This document shows positions 51,641 to 61,630 of a stretch of DNA of 64,000 nucleotides, piece by piece. The notes under the pieces are model-generated. The model searched no databases and had not been told where the DNA came from. It saw nothing but the letters and a program-made list of their open reading frames with translations. Made by a program: the position numbers and the translations under genes. Positions within the stretch are counted from its first letter, which is position 1. Each line of letters starts with the position of its first letter. This DNA is from an uncultured Bacilli bacterium (GTDB lineage: Bacteria; Bacillota_I; Bacilli_A; RF39; UBA660), in the NCBI GenBank assembly GCA_947629655.1, contig CANREL010000007.1, forward strand, positions 1 to 64,000, written 5' to 3'.

Positions 51641-53441
51641 TAGTTAAAACCTTCTTTTTATTAGACATTATTTTTTCAGATACATCTTTTGCTTTTCTTA
51701 AGTCTTTGCAAGTTAAAGCTTTGATATTTTTACGAGCATCAACACTATCATTTCCATCAAAAATGACATTGTAAACATTTTCTTCAACTCTATCAAAATT
51801 AATTCGCGAATCATTTTTTTCTAAGTATGGATCATCATCACTATAGACTAAAGCATTATAAGAATAACTATATTTCTCAGTACCAATTACTTGATCAACT
51901 ATTTGACCAGAAGTTTTTGGTTGATCTTTTTCTACTTCAATCATGACATTGAGAAGATTTGATACATCTTCTAAAAAAGGTGCCGGTATGACAGGCTGTG
52001 ATGACATTATGCGATATCTAGATTTTCCATCTTTATCACAATCATTAATAACGATCATTTTGATGTCATCTTCATCCCTTAACACAATCCCATTTTCATA
52101 AATTCTGACATCCAATTCTTTGGCATTTTCAAGCAACTTAGCAATAAAATTGTCATGAGCTAGTGTTGGAAAATATATTTCAGCGACATCAGTCCACTCA
52201 CCAGATGAAGTTTGAAAAATATCCATTCCTCTTTTGACATAGAAAGATTCATCACCAAAATTTCTTTGAACATTAGGAATCTTCATAGTCGATACTAGAT
52301 TACCATTCTCTAACATTATTTTTTTCACTTCACGTTCAATTGTCTCTCTTCGTTTTTCTTCCATAGTTTTAAATTTTTCACGATAATCAGCAATCAATGA
52401 CTGCATTTCATCAACTTTATCAGTTAGTTTTTGACTCTCTTGTTTAAAAATAGTTCTAGCTATCATACCATTTAAATCTATTTTATCTTCAGAGACCAAT
52501 TCACTATCAGTTTTCATCTCTGTTATCAATTCTTTTAAATCTTCATTACCTTTTTTATCAAGACTAGATTCAAAACTTTTAACATCATCTTCAATTTTCA
52601 ACATGTTCTCAATAATGTTGTGATAGATATCATTTTTCGAAAAACCACCGACTTGAAGTAAGAGATAAGAATCCATTATCGCTTGTTGACATTCTGAACA
52701 AGATGGAAGTTTCGTATACAATTCTCTATTCTTATATATTTGTTGATACATCAAAGTTACAAGATTTAACAAACCTTCATCAAGATGATTATCTTTAGTA
52801 AACTTTTGAAGAATAGTAAACATGCGCTCAGGTGTCATATAATCAAGTCTGATGATACGATTACGACGCATCATCGGTTCAGATAGATCAACGCGCATAT
52901 CATTTTTACATAAAAATACTTGTAATTTACCATAGTTTTGAGGATTGATTCTAACGTCACCATGTTGAATGGTGTTAACGATTCCCTCTTGTAAAAAATT
53001 ATTGAAAAAAGTATCAGTTGAATCACGCGCTTTATCATATTCATCCATTTTTAAAATGACATAATTACCTTTATTTACCAATTCAATAGCTTTGAGAATT
53101 GTTCCTGGTATTCTAATTTTTGATGTATCATTTTCAAAAGTTGCGACGACATCGACATCTTCATATAAATCACTTTTACCAGTTTCAGCATCCAATTGGA
53201 AATTGATGAAATGAACTTCCTCACCGAGTAGTTCTGATGCAACTTTGGTATAAGCTTCAACAAAACTCGTCTTTCCAGCTCCACTAGGTCCATCTAAACA
53301 CAAAGAAAATACTTCTTGTCCAACTGTTTTTTTATTCAATAAATAGTAAAGTGATAAATAAGCTTTTGATAAAATATAGTCTTCCATGTAATAACCATAT
53401 TTTTCAAATAAATCATTTAAATCTTGTTTCGTCATACTCAT
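51633..53441 (-). CDS. MoxR-like AAA+ ATPase
   Basis: 602 residues (ATG 53441; ATG 53435 is an alternative with better spacing). Walker A at G-P-S-G-A-G-K-T (about 50-57), Walker B 'Y-V-I-L-K-M-D-E-Y-D' (about 131-140), and a sensor/arginine region 'E-P-M-M-R-R-N-R-I-I-R-L-D'. The remaining 370 residues are unusual: a helical lid, a coiled coil (about 340-390) and a beta-rich C-terminus. It probably works as an ATP-driven chaperone on targets selected by the VWA partner, whose stop it overlaps by four bases. This is the arrangement of MoxR-VWA pairs. Confidence 0.85.
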   Translation of the reverse strand: MSMTKQDLNDLFEKYGYYMEDYILSKAYLSLYYLLNKKTVGQEVFSLCLDGPSGAGKTSFVEAYTKVASELLGEEVHFINFQLDAETGKSDLYEDVDVVATFENDTSKIRIPGTILKAIELVNKGNYVILKMDEYDKARDSTDTFFNNFLQEGIVNTIQHGDVRINPQNYGKLQVFLCKNDMRVDLSEPMMRRNRIIRLDYMTPERMFTILQKFTKDNHLDEGLLNLVTLMYQQIYKNRELYTKLPSCSECQQAIMDSYLLLQVGGFSKNDIYHNIIENMLKIEDDVKSFESSLDKKGNEDLKELITEMKTDSELVSEDKIDLNGMIARTIFKQESQKLTDKVDEMQSLIADYREKFKTMEEKRRETIEREVKKIMLENGNLVSTMKIPNVQRNFGDESFYVKRGMDIFQTSSGEWTDVAEIYFPTLAHDNFIAKLLENAKELDVRIYENGIVLRDEDDIKMIVINDCDKDGKSRYRIMSSQPVIPAPFLEDVSNLLNVMIEVEKDQPKTSGQIVDQVIGTEKYSYSYNALVYSDDDPYLEKNDSRINFDRVEENVYNVIFDGNDSVDARKNIKALTCKDLRKAKDVSEKIMSNKKKVLTNE

Positions 53442-55117
53442 CTCTTACCACTACTCCTTTTCAATACTTTATCATTATCGACATAACACAATGTTTCAAA
53501 ACGTTTTTCATTTACTTTGACAAGTCCATCTAAAATATCTAAGGCATTATTTACTTGATATATAAAGCCATTAAAATTATTCAAATCACCACTCGTAAAA
53601 TATCTTTCAAAACAAAACCAATAGACTTGGGCTTTTTGGGATAACTTTATGACTTCACTTTTGGGATCAAAGTCAGAAAAAACAACACATTTTTCACATC
53701 GCTTGTCAATTAAATAATCATCTATATTTCTTTCAACCATTTTATATCTAACATGAGAATCTTTTATGAAATCTCTTTTTGCATGACCATAACCATAATT
53801 ACTATAGCTAGCACTATTCAATATTTTAGATAGTTCACTGATTTCAATATTGGAATCAATACTTTCTATTTGAACATTTACTCGTTCATTAAAACCAATT
53901 AAAACTTTGACATCTTTTTTTAACAGTTCAATCGCAATCGTCGCTAACATATTAGTGTAATTACTCATACTGCCAGACATGTCAAAATAGAAAGATAATG
54001 GTACATTTTCACTACGTCCCTGTTCATAATCATAAGAATATTTATCTTGTAATACTTTGGTAACTTGATGAGTTTTATAATGAACTATGACATCTTTTAC
54101 TTCCCATTTATAAAAACCTCTACTTTTCTCTAAAGAATTAGAACGATGATTTAATTCACTCTCGCGTTTACAAAAACGTTGATTTAAAAATTTAGTTATT
54201 AAAGTTCTAATGATACTCTCAGGTAATTCACTACTACCATTGGTATCAATCGCATAACCATCTTGTCTTTGACGTTTTTCAAAAGATGGTAACTCATTTA
54301 ATTTATTTAAAAATTCATTTGACTTTTGAGGTAGTTTTTTATTTGGTTCTTCTTTAGTTTCTTCTTCTTCAGCTTCAATATTCTCATCACTTGAAATTTC
54401 TTCAGATTGATCAATTTGGTCTTTATCATCTTTAGAATCTTGATTATTACTATTCTCACTACTCTCTTCACTTTGATTTTGTCCTTCTCTTTGATCTTTT
54501 TTTTCTTCTTGAGTAGTTGATAATTGACCATTATCATTTTCACCGGTTTGACCTTCAGTTAGGGATTCATCTTCTAGTTCTTGACTACTAGATGAAGTTT
54601 CATTACTACTTTCTTCACTTGGTTTTTGTTCTTCTCTTTGATCTTTTTTTTCTTCTTGAGTAGTTGATGATTGACCATTATCATTTTCACCAGTTTGACC
54701 TTCAGTTAGGAATTTATCTTCAGATTCTTGACTACTAGATGAAGTTTCATTACTACTTTCTTCACCTTGATTTTGTCCTTCTATTTGGTCTTTATTTTCT
54801 TCTTGATTAGTTGATGATTGAACATTATCTTTTTCACCAGTTTGACCTTCAGTTAGGGATTCATCTTCTAGTTCTTGACTACTAGATGAAGTTTCATTAC
54901 TACTTTCTTCACTTTGATCTTCTATTTCTTCTTCCTCTTCCTCGTTTGGAATACTTGGTGTTTGGTCATTACCATTTTCATTTTCTTCGAATTGGGACTT
55001 ATCATCAATTGTATCCATTTGGGAAGAGTTTTCTCTTTCATCATTTTCAGATCCTTGATTTTCTTCTTTGGAAGAAATATCTTCACTTAATTGTTTTATA
55101 AATTTCCAAAAACGCAT
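53438..55117 (-). CDS. VWA-domain protein with long acidic repeat region
   Basis: 559 residues from ATG 55117, with AAGGAGG upstream. The N-terminal two-fifths is a low-complexity Glu/Ser/Asn/Gln region with three 49-residue repeats (147-bp period, 54475-54920). The C-terminal third carries a von Willebrand A domain with an intact MIDAS: F-D-M-S-G-S-M-S (about 376-383), then 'V-V-F-S-D-F-D' as the third metal site. It resembles the VWA proteins coupled to MoxR ATPases. The repeat linker probably holds the VWA domain away from a bound partner. It is first in the four-gene operon. Confidence 0.85.
   Translation of the reverse strand: MRFWKFIKQLSEDISSKEENQGSENDERENSSQMDTIDDKSQFEENENGNDQTPSIPNEEEEEEIEDQSEESSNETSSSSQELEDESLTEGQTGEKDNVQSSTNQEENKDQIEGQNQGEESSNETSSSSQESEDKFLTEGQTGENDNGQSSTTQEEKKDQREEQKPSEESSNETSSSSQELEDESLTEGQTGENDNGQLSTTQEEKKDQREGQNQSEESSENSNNQDSKDDKDQIDQSEEISSDENIEAEEEETKEEPNKKLPQKSNEFLNKLNELPSFEKRQRQDGYAIDTNGSSELPESIIRTLITKFLNQRFCKRESELNHRSNSLEKSRGFYKWEVKDVIVHYKTHQVTKVLQDKYSYDYEQGRSENVPLSFYFDMSGSMSNYTNMLATIAIELLKKDVKVLIGFNERVNVQIESIDSNIEISELSKILNSASYSNYGYGHAKRDFIKDSHVRYKMVERNIDDYLIDKRCEKCVVFSDFDPKSEVIKLSQKAQVYWFCFERYFTSGDLNNFNGFIYQVNNALDILDGLVKVNEKRFETLCYVDNDKVLKRSSGKR
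54475..54920 (-). repeat. three tandem 147-bp coding repeats in the VWA gene
   Basis: The same 147-bp unit recurs with start-to-start distances of exactly 147 (for example GAGTAGTTGA near 54511, 54658 and 54805). It encodes 'E-E-S-S-N-E-T-S-S-S-S-Q-E-(L/S)-E-D-...-E-G-Q-T-G-E'. Copies differ by a few bases, so unequal crossing-over is probable. Confidence 0.9.
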
Positions 55118-55195
55118 AAATATTTCCTCCTTTTTATGGTTATTTATTATATTTGTAAATAGTTTTTTAGTCAATCCAATTTTAAGTTAAATTCC

Positions 55196-55224
55196 TTGAT
55201 ATTAAAGATAGAAAATGTTATAAT
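55196..55224 (+). promoter_or_regulatory. promoter of the leucine-rich-repeat operon
   Basis: TTGATA, a 17-base spacer ending TGT, TATAAT. This is a strong extended -10 sigma-A promoter. It lies in the 134-bp divergent region from the VWA operon. Confidence 0.85.
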
Positions 55225-55251
55225 AACGAACTATTAAGAGGGGGATTTCTA

Positions 55252-58200
55252 ATGGAGATAGTAAATGGTATTTTAAAAGGCATTGATGAAGAAGATATCC
55301 ATGATGGTCAAATCGTCATTCCTAATAATGTTACTGTCATTGGCAAAGAAGCTTTTTTAAATAATCATTCCGTTGAAACAATCATTCTTCCCGATGCCAT
55401 AACAGAATTTGAGGATAGTGCTTTTTATGGATGTCGAAATCTAAAAAATATTATTTATAATGGTAATAATAAAGTACATATAGGTAGAAAGTGTTTTAGC
55501 AATTGTCACAGTCTTACGAAAGTACCTAGTTTTATTGCTGATTATAATGATTTTGCTTTTAACAATTGTCTTTCTTTAGAAGAAATCGATGTCATTTCTA
55601 ACGTCATTCCTCTTGGATGTTTTAAAGGATGTAAAAATTTAGTTACTATCAATAACCAAGATAAAATATTTAATTTAGGAGCATTTGCTTTTTCCGGTTG
55701 TGAAAGTTTAAATGAGATTAATTTAAGATATATTACTGATATTGCTTCTGAAGCATTTAGTAATTGTAAAAAACTTACTAAAGTTAGATTAAATATAGGA
55801 ACTAAAAAAATTGGCACAAGATCTTTTTATAATTGTAAAAATTTAAAAGATATCAATTTACCTGATACGATTGAAAGAATTGAAGCTGAAGCTTTTAAAA
55901 ACTGCCATTCAATCAATTCTATAATGATACCTGCTAATCTTACATCTTTTGGAGATGGAGCATTTTCTTATATGGATTCTCTTGAAAGAATAGAAGTATC
56001 TCCACATAATAAAACGTTTATAACTCCTGATAATAAGATACTTATTCATGAAATGTACCAAAAATTAATGTTGTATGCTAGTGGATGCAAAGATAAATCT
56101 TATTCTTTAAAAGATTATAACTTAGAACTTGATACGTTTGACCGTGTCCTTGTAAGACCAATTACAGGAATAGGTAAATATGCTTTTGCTGGGGCTAAAA
56201 ATCTTGAAGAATTAAATTTATGTTGTTGTACAACTGATATAGAACATACCGCATTTTATGATTGTCCAAAACTTAAAACTTTAAAAATTCACCCTATTAC
56301 CTTTTACACTCTTGGAGGATTTAATTTAAGAGCAGATGGTAGATACTATTTTGAAGAAGGTGTAAAAACAAAACCGCAACTTCCATTTGAAGTAATTGAA
56401 TTTTGTGAGGATTCTGATGGAGAAGATAATTTAACTTGGATAAATCAAAATGCTTTTTCTAAGTTTAAAAATGTAACTAAAATAATTTTACCTAAAGCTG
56501 GTAGGTATTTTATAGGTGATATGGCTTTTTGTGATTGTGAAAAACTAAAAGAAGTTGAAATTCCAAACAATGTTACAAATATTGGAAAAGGTGCCTTCCC
56601 TACTTCTACAAAATTAAAATTTGAAAATGGATTACAACTAAAAGAAATGATAGAGTTAATCCATAACAATCAATATATAGGTGATTATAAATTATATGTT
56701 TTAAAAGATGGAACTTATTATATAGAACAAGATGGTAAAATCAAAACGTTATCAAAACAATACATTGATGAAGTATGTTCCCGTTCAATGGAAATAAGAG
56801 ATAATCCTATTCTATTTATCGATTTTATGAATGACTTATTAAACCATGATTTAGGTATTAAGTTTTTATTTAATGGAATTTTATTTTCAAAGATGAGTTT
56901 AGAAAATAGAAAAATTCTTTTCGATAACTTGAATAAAAATGATGAGTTTTTTATAAATGTTCTTAAAAATAGTAAATTACTTGATGATATAGATGACAAT
57001 ACTGACTTATTATTATCTAAAACAAATTTTCAAATGGTAGTTGATTTTGTCGAATTATTAAGAAAGTATAATATTGAACATCCTCTTATGCACAATAAAT
57101 TTTTAATGGCTAATTATGATATAAAAAGTTTAGAAAGAATAATAAATTTAGATTTACCATTATTAATTAAAACACTAGAATACAGTAAATTATTTGATAG
57201 TGATTATGGAGAAAATCTTGAAAAGACAAGAAATAGTTATTATTTAACCCATGAGATATTAAAAAATAATACTTTAGAAAAGTTTATCAGACTAGCCAAA
57301 AAATATGATATTAAAGATAAATATCTATTTACAAAACCATTTATAGCCATAGCTGATAATCCTTTAACAGATCAATTATTTAAAGTATATGATGCAAATA
57401 CTAAAAGATTATTAAAGGCTAGTTTAACTACTGAAACTAATGTTAATGCTAAAGTCAATTTAAGTGATTTGATGATACTGATGAAAATTACTGGAGCTTT
57501 AGAAGATGATCCAATTATTAGACAACGAGCAAGTACATTTATAGTAGAAAAGTTATTTGAAGAAAAACTTCCTAATGGAGAAAATAATAATTATAGAATT
57601 GTTGGAAATGATATCCATAGAATTTTTGATTTTTATGATTTAAGAGAAGAATTTGATGAAGAATTTGCGCAATTCTTTTTGGATAATTATAAAAGTTTAA
57701 TAGATGAAGAAAAACAAAAATCAGGGTTTATTCAAAGAGTTTATTTAAATTTTAGAGAAATATCAAAGACTTCTACTTCAAATAAAGGATCTCAAAGGCA
57801 CTTAAAAGTTACTATTGATAAATGTAAAAATTATTTGTCGAATACTAAATTTGATGGTGTTACAGAAGAAAATAAAGATTTTGCTGAATTGATTGGTGCG
57901 TGGTATGACACTAATACAACTTGGATTAATGCTCAAAAAATTTATAAAGAATCATTAAAAGCACCTAGAAATATATTTACTGAGGAAACTAGTGATGAAG
58001 AAGGAAACACTATATATGATTATGATCCATCAAAAGATTTAAAAGAAGATATAAATCCAAACTTTTCTTATGAATGGTTACCTAAACAAGATTATGATAA
58101 CTTGATACTTGGAAAATATTGTAGTTGTTGTGCGCACATAGAAGGTGCTGGTCAAGGTATTATGATAGCTAGTATGACTCTTGATTGTTGTCAAAACCTT

Positions 58201-58575
58201 GTCATTAGGAATAACTTTGGACAAATAATTGCTAAATCAACGATATTTGTTAATAAAGAACAAGGATATGCGGTATTTAATAATGTCGAAACATCTTTAA
58301 ATTACAGAGATAAAGTAGAACTTGGTAAAATATATAAGGCTTTTTTAAGAGGAGCTAATGCCTTTGTAGTCACATATAATAAAAATCACAAAGATGCACC
58401 ATTACAAAACATTTCTATTGGAGCAAATAGAAATACAATTTTAGATTATTTAACAGATGATAAACATCCAGTTGTTAAAGTTCAACAAGCACTTGATTAT
58501 GGTTCTTATTCACTTAATGGATCTGGTTATAATGGAGATTGGGGAAGTAAACAACGCTTAGTTTTAAAAAGATAG
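55252..58575 (+). CDS. BspA-type leucine-rich-repeat giant with C-terminal Cys-Cys domain (copy 1)
   Basis: 1107 residues, GAGGGGG before the ATG. About 16 LRR_5 (BspA-type) repeats fill the first 470 residues ('A-F-x-x-C-x-x-L-x-x-I-x-I-P-x-x-V-x-x-I-G' units). A helical region of about 450 residues follows. The C-terminal domain (about 950-1075) has K-Y-C-S-C-C-A-H-I, N-L-V-I-R-N-N-F-G-Q-I-I-A-K-S and 'Y-A-V-F-N-N-V-E'. There is no signal peptide, so unlike surface BspA proteins it is cytosolic. It is tandem with a paralogue, 11 bp apart. Confidence 0.82.
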   Translation: MEIVNGILKGIDEEDIHDGQIVIPNNVTVIGKEAFLNNHSVETIILPDAITEFEDSAFYGCRNLKNIIYNGNNKVHIGRKCFSNCHSLTKVPSFIADYNDFAFNNCLSLEEIDVISNVIPLGCFKGCKNLVTINNQDKIFNLGAFAFSGCESLNEINLRYITDIASEAFSNCKKLTKVRLNIGTKKIGTRSFYNCKNLKDINLPDTIERIEAEAFKNCHSINSIMIPANLTSFGDGAFSYMDSLERIEVSPHNKTFITPDNKILIHEMYQKLMLYASGCKDKSYSLKDYNLELDTFDRVLVRPITGIGKYAFAGAKNLEELNLCCCTTDIEHTAFYDCPKLKTLKIHPITFYTLGGFNLRADGRYYFEEGVKTKPQLPFEVIEFCEDSDGEDNLTWINQNAFSKFKNVTKIILPKAGRYFIGDMAFCDCEKLKEVEIPNNVTNIGKGAFPTSTKLKFENGLQLKEMIELIHNNQYIGDYKLYVLKDGTYYIEQDGKIKTLSKQYIDEVCSRSMEIRDNPILFIDFMNDLLNHDLGIKFLFNGILFSKMSLENRKILFDNLNKNDEFFINVLKNSKLLDDIDDNTDLLLSKTNFQMVVDFVELLRKYNIEHPLMHNKFLMANYDIKSLERIINLDLPLLIKTLEYSKLFDSDYGENLEKTRNSYYLTHEILKNNTLEKFIRLAKKYDIKDKYLFTKPFIAIADNPLTDQLFKVYDANTKRLLKASLTTETNVNAKVNLSDLMILMKITGALEDDPIIRQRASTFIVEKLFEEKLPNGENNNYRIVGNDIHRIFDFYDLREEFDEEFAQFFLDNYKSLIDEEKQKSGFIQRVYLNFREISKTSTSNKGSQRHLKVTIDKCKNYLSNTKFDGVTEENKDFAELIGAWYDTNTTWINAQKIYKESLKAPRNIFTEETSDEEGNTIYDYDPSKDLKEDINPNFSYEWLPKQDYDNLILGKYCSCCAHIEGAGQGIMIASMTLDCCQNLVIRNNFGQIIAKSTIFVNKEQGYAVFNNVETSLNYRDKVELGKIYKAFLRGANAFVVTYNKNHKDAPLQNISIGANRNTILDYLTDDKHPVVKVQQALDYGSYSLNGSGYNGDWGSKQRLVLKR

Positions 58576-58586
58576 GTGGTGATAAA

Positions 58587-61500
58587 ATGTTAAATTATGA
58601 TAAGAATAGTAAAAAAATAGTTATTCCAGAAGGAACTAAATATATTCCAGATTCTGCTTTTCAAGATTTTAAAGATTTGGAAGAAGTCATTTTACCAAGT
58701 TCTATTGAACAAATTGGTAAAGCGGCTTTTAGTGGTTGTTCTTCTCTAAAGAAAATAAATTTACCGGAAGGATTAAAAATAGTTGAACAACAAGCTTTTG
58801 CTAATTGTAAATCTTTAGAAGAAGTAACTATTCCTAGTACTTTAGAATATTTTTCTTATGGATTATTCAGCTATTGTCACAATCTAAAAACGATTAACTG
58901 CCATGACTCTATCAATTATATTGATGATTTTGCTCTCTATAATTGTCGTAATTTAACTAATTTTTCTCTTCCTAAAAAGATTAAAAGTATTGGTATTAAA
59001 GCTATGATGGGATGTAATAGTATCAAAGAGATTGACATTCCAAAATCATTGGATAACATCGAACTTTCTTCTTTTGCACTAATGTCTTCACTTGAAAAGA
59101 TCATTGTCGAAGAAGGAAATCCCAGATATGTTGATGATGATGAACTTGCCCTATTCGATTATAAAGATGGTTATTTTGTTCAATATGCTATCAATAATAA
59201 AAATGAAGAATATATTTTAGGGTACTACCCTGTAAGTTATGGAAAAGAAACTGATCCTGACACTTTAGAAGAACATGATTTAATATCATATGAACCTATT
59301 TATAATGTCGGTGACTATGCTTTTGCTGGAAGTAAGTATCTAAAGAAAATAGAAATGTCCTCTGTTGTGGAAAGTGTTGGTCCAAAAACTTTTTTAAATT
59401 GTCCACAACTCAAAACATTAGATATTTATCATGCTCCATATGGCGAAATATTGATATTAAACATTCATGGTAGTCCTTTTAAAAAGAAATCTTTTCCTTT
59501 TGAGAAGATAACGATTGGTGAAGGAGTCACAGCTATAACGGATAATACGAGTGATATTTTTAAAAATGCCCGTGAAATCAGTCTACCTAGTACTGTTACT
59601 GAGATTGGTTCTAACTCTTTTAACCGTTCTAAACATTTAAAAGAAATAGTTATTCCAGAAGGCATTAGAATGATTGGTCCATTAGCTTTTCATCCCAATA
59701 CGATGATTTGTTTTAGTGGTTTCATAAATCTTTTAGGTAAAGATTTTAATATGTTGGAGACTAAGACTAGTGACAATTATTACGTTCAGTGTTTACAAAA
59801 AGATAATATTAAAATTTTTTCTTTTAGTGATGGTACTTATTACGTAACAATTGATGACTATGAACCGATTAAAATAAATCGTAATGATATCAATAGTCTT
59901 TCTGATACTTCTTACATCTTAAAAGATGAACCAGATAAATTCATAAATTATTTATATGATCTATTATCATTAAATGCTGACTATAACAATATGATTTTAA
60001 AAACTTTACACAATCAAAATTTAAAACGTAAATTTGAAGCATTTATTTCAGATATTGACTATGTCACAGATATTGCTGTCAAAAAGAATCAAAGAGCTAT
60101 TAATGATATTTTAGAAGAACATGATTTAGATGATGAAATTCTTTTCAATGGTATTTTAATGCGTAAATTATCCCGTGAAGAATTAACTAAATTAATCGAA
60201 AATATGAATTTATCACTAGATCGATTTTTCAAATTATCCCATTACTTTGATCCAGAACAATTGAATGGCCATTATGAATATTCTGATTATGTTCTATCAA
60301 AATTAACTAAAGATTCTTATCTATTTGATTATTGTAATCTATTAGAAAAGTATGAAGTCTATGATCGAGCCTTATATGAACCTAAATTCGTTCTTTCATT
60401 GACTTTAGAACAACAAGAGAAGATGATAAGAGTATTCGATTCTAATATTAAGAGATTATTCATGGAAAGTGGTATTTTAAAAGAAAAAGATATCATTAAC
60501 AGCAATTTAAAAGACTTGTTTAAATTTGCTGAAATTATGGGTACTTTTAGTGAAGATGAAAGATTGAGACAAAAAGCATGTAATTTTATAGTAGAAAAAA
60601 TATTTAGTCCTACTCTTGGCAATGGAGAAGAAAATAATTATCAAATAATTGGAGATAATATTCATAGAATTTTTGATGAGATAAAGCCACGTAAAGAATT
60701 AGATCCTGAATTCATATTATTCTTCATTGAAAATTATAAAGAACTAATCGATATTGAAAAGACAACTTCTGGTTTTATTTCGAGAGTTTATAATTCTTTT
60801 AGAGAAATATCACAAAGTAATAGTTCTAATCGTGGTAGTCAAAAACATTTAAAAGTGACGATTAAAAAGTGTAAAGATTTCTTTTTGATGAATGAATTCA
60901 GTTCAGTTTCAGATGATGATAAAGAATTGGCAGAATTACTAGGAAAATATTATTCTAATATTGAAGTCTTAAAAATAGCAAAAACGATATTGGAAAAAGC
61001 TAGTCATTCGCCAAGAAATATCTTTACAGATAGTGATGATGCAAGTGAAGATATTAAGGGATTTTGTGATTCAGGATTCTTCTATGAATGGTTACCAAAG
61101 CAATCTTTGGACAATTTAATTCTCGGTAAATATTGTGGTTGTTGTGCACATTTGACAGGAGCAGGTGCTGGTATCATGCAAGCTAGTATGGTTTTAGATA
61201 ATTGTCAAAATTTGGTCATTAGAAATGAACTTGGAAAAATAATTGCTAAAGCTACATTATCACTAAATCGTGAACAGGGTTATGGCGTATTTAACACCAT
61301 TGAAGCTAGTTTGAATTATCATAGTGATAAACAACTCAACAAAATATATGATGCTTTTATGAGTGGAAGTAAAAAATTTATTGAAAGTTATAATAATAAT
61401 CATCCCGATAAACAAATTGATACTTTGACTATTGGTAGTCATCGAAATATCATTGCTGATATTTTAGAAGAAAATGGTCATGGTGAAACAACTCCTCTTT

Positions 61501-61616
61501 CCTCTACTGATTATTCTAAATATGGTTATGCACTTGGTGATGAGATGGTTGGTGGTTATGGTGGCGATCATACAGAAGGGCAAAAATTGTTATATAAAAG
61601 ACCTATTAAAGAATAG
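58587..61616 (+). CDS. BspA-type leucine-rich-repeat giant with C-terminal Cys-Cys domain (copy 2)
   Basis: 1009 residues, AGGTGGTGATAAA before the ATG. It has the same order of parts as copy 1: about 14 BspA repeats (1-400), a helical region, and the Cys-Cys domain (about 845-965) with K-Y-C-G-C-C-A-H-L, 'N-E-L-G-K-I-I-A-K-A' and 'Y-G-V-F-N-T-I-E'. The two proteins match best in the last 350 residues, which points to a tandem duplication with diverging repeats. No signal peptide. The stop codon lies in a terminator shared with the converging gene. Confidence 0.82.
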   Translation: MLNYDKNSKKIVIPEGTKYIPDSAFQDFKDLEEVILPSSIEQIGKAAFSGCSSLKKINLPEGLKIVEQQAFANCKSLEEVTIPSTLEYFSYGLFSYCHNLKTINCHDSINYIDDFALYNCRNLTNFSLPKKIKSIGIKAMMGCNSIKEIDIPKSLDNIELSSFALMSSLEKIIVEEGNPRYVDDDELALFDYKDGYFVQYAINNKNEEYILGYYPVSYGKETDPDTLEEHDLISYEPIYNVGDYAFAGSKYLKKIEMSSVVESVGPKTFLNCPQLKTLDIYHAPYGEILILNIHGSPFKKKSFPFEKITIGEGVTAITDNTSDIFKNAREISLPSTVTEIGSNSFNRSKHLKEIVIPEGIRMIGPLAFHPNTMICFSGFINLLGKDFNMLETKTSDNYYVQCLQKDNIKIFSFSDGTYYVTIDDYEPIKINRNDINSLSDTSYILKDEPDKFINYLYDLLSLNADYNNMILKTLHNQNLKRKFEAFISDIDYVTDIAVKKNQRAINDILEEHDLDDEILFNGILMRKLSREELTKLIENMNLSLDRFFKLSHYFDPEQLNGHYEYSDYVLSKLTKDSYLFDYCNLLEKYEVYDRALYEPKFVLSLTLEQQEKMIRVFDSNIKRLFMESGILKEKDIINSNLKDLFKFAEIMGTFSEDERLRQKACNFIVEKIFSPTLGNGEENNYQIIGDNIHRIFDEIKPRKELDPEFILFFIENYKELIDIEKTTSGFISRVYNSFREISQSNSSNRGSQKHLKVTIKKCKDFFLMNEFSSVSDDDKELAELLGKYYSNIEVLKIAKTILEKASHSPRNIFTDSDDASEDIKGFCDSGFFYEWLPKQSLDNLILGKYCGCCAHLTGAGAGIMQASMVLDNCQNLVIRNELGKIIAKATLSLNREQGYGVFNTIEASLNYHSDKQLNKIYDAFMSGSKKFIESYNNNHPDKQIDTLTIGSHRNIIADILEENGHGETTPLSSTDYSKYGYALGDEMVGGYGGDHTEGQKLLYKRPIKE

Positions 61617-61630
61617 GTCTTATATTTTTT
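61598..61630. terminator. bidirectional terminator between the LRR gene and the 61.6-62.3 kb gene
   Basis: AAGACCTATT-AAAG-AATAGGTCTT with T runs on both outer sides. Confidence 0.9.

Noticed and set aside
54475-54920. Tandem repeats considered as a CRISPR array
   Set aside because: The period is 147 bp, the copies are contiguous, in frame and translated, and there are no spacers.
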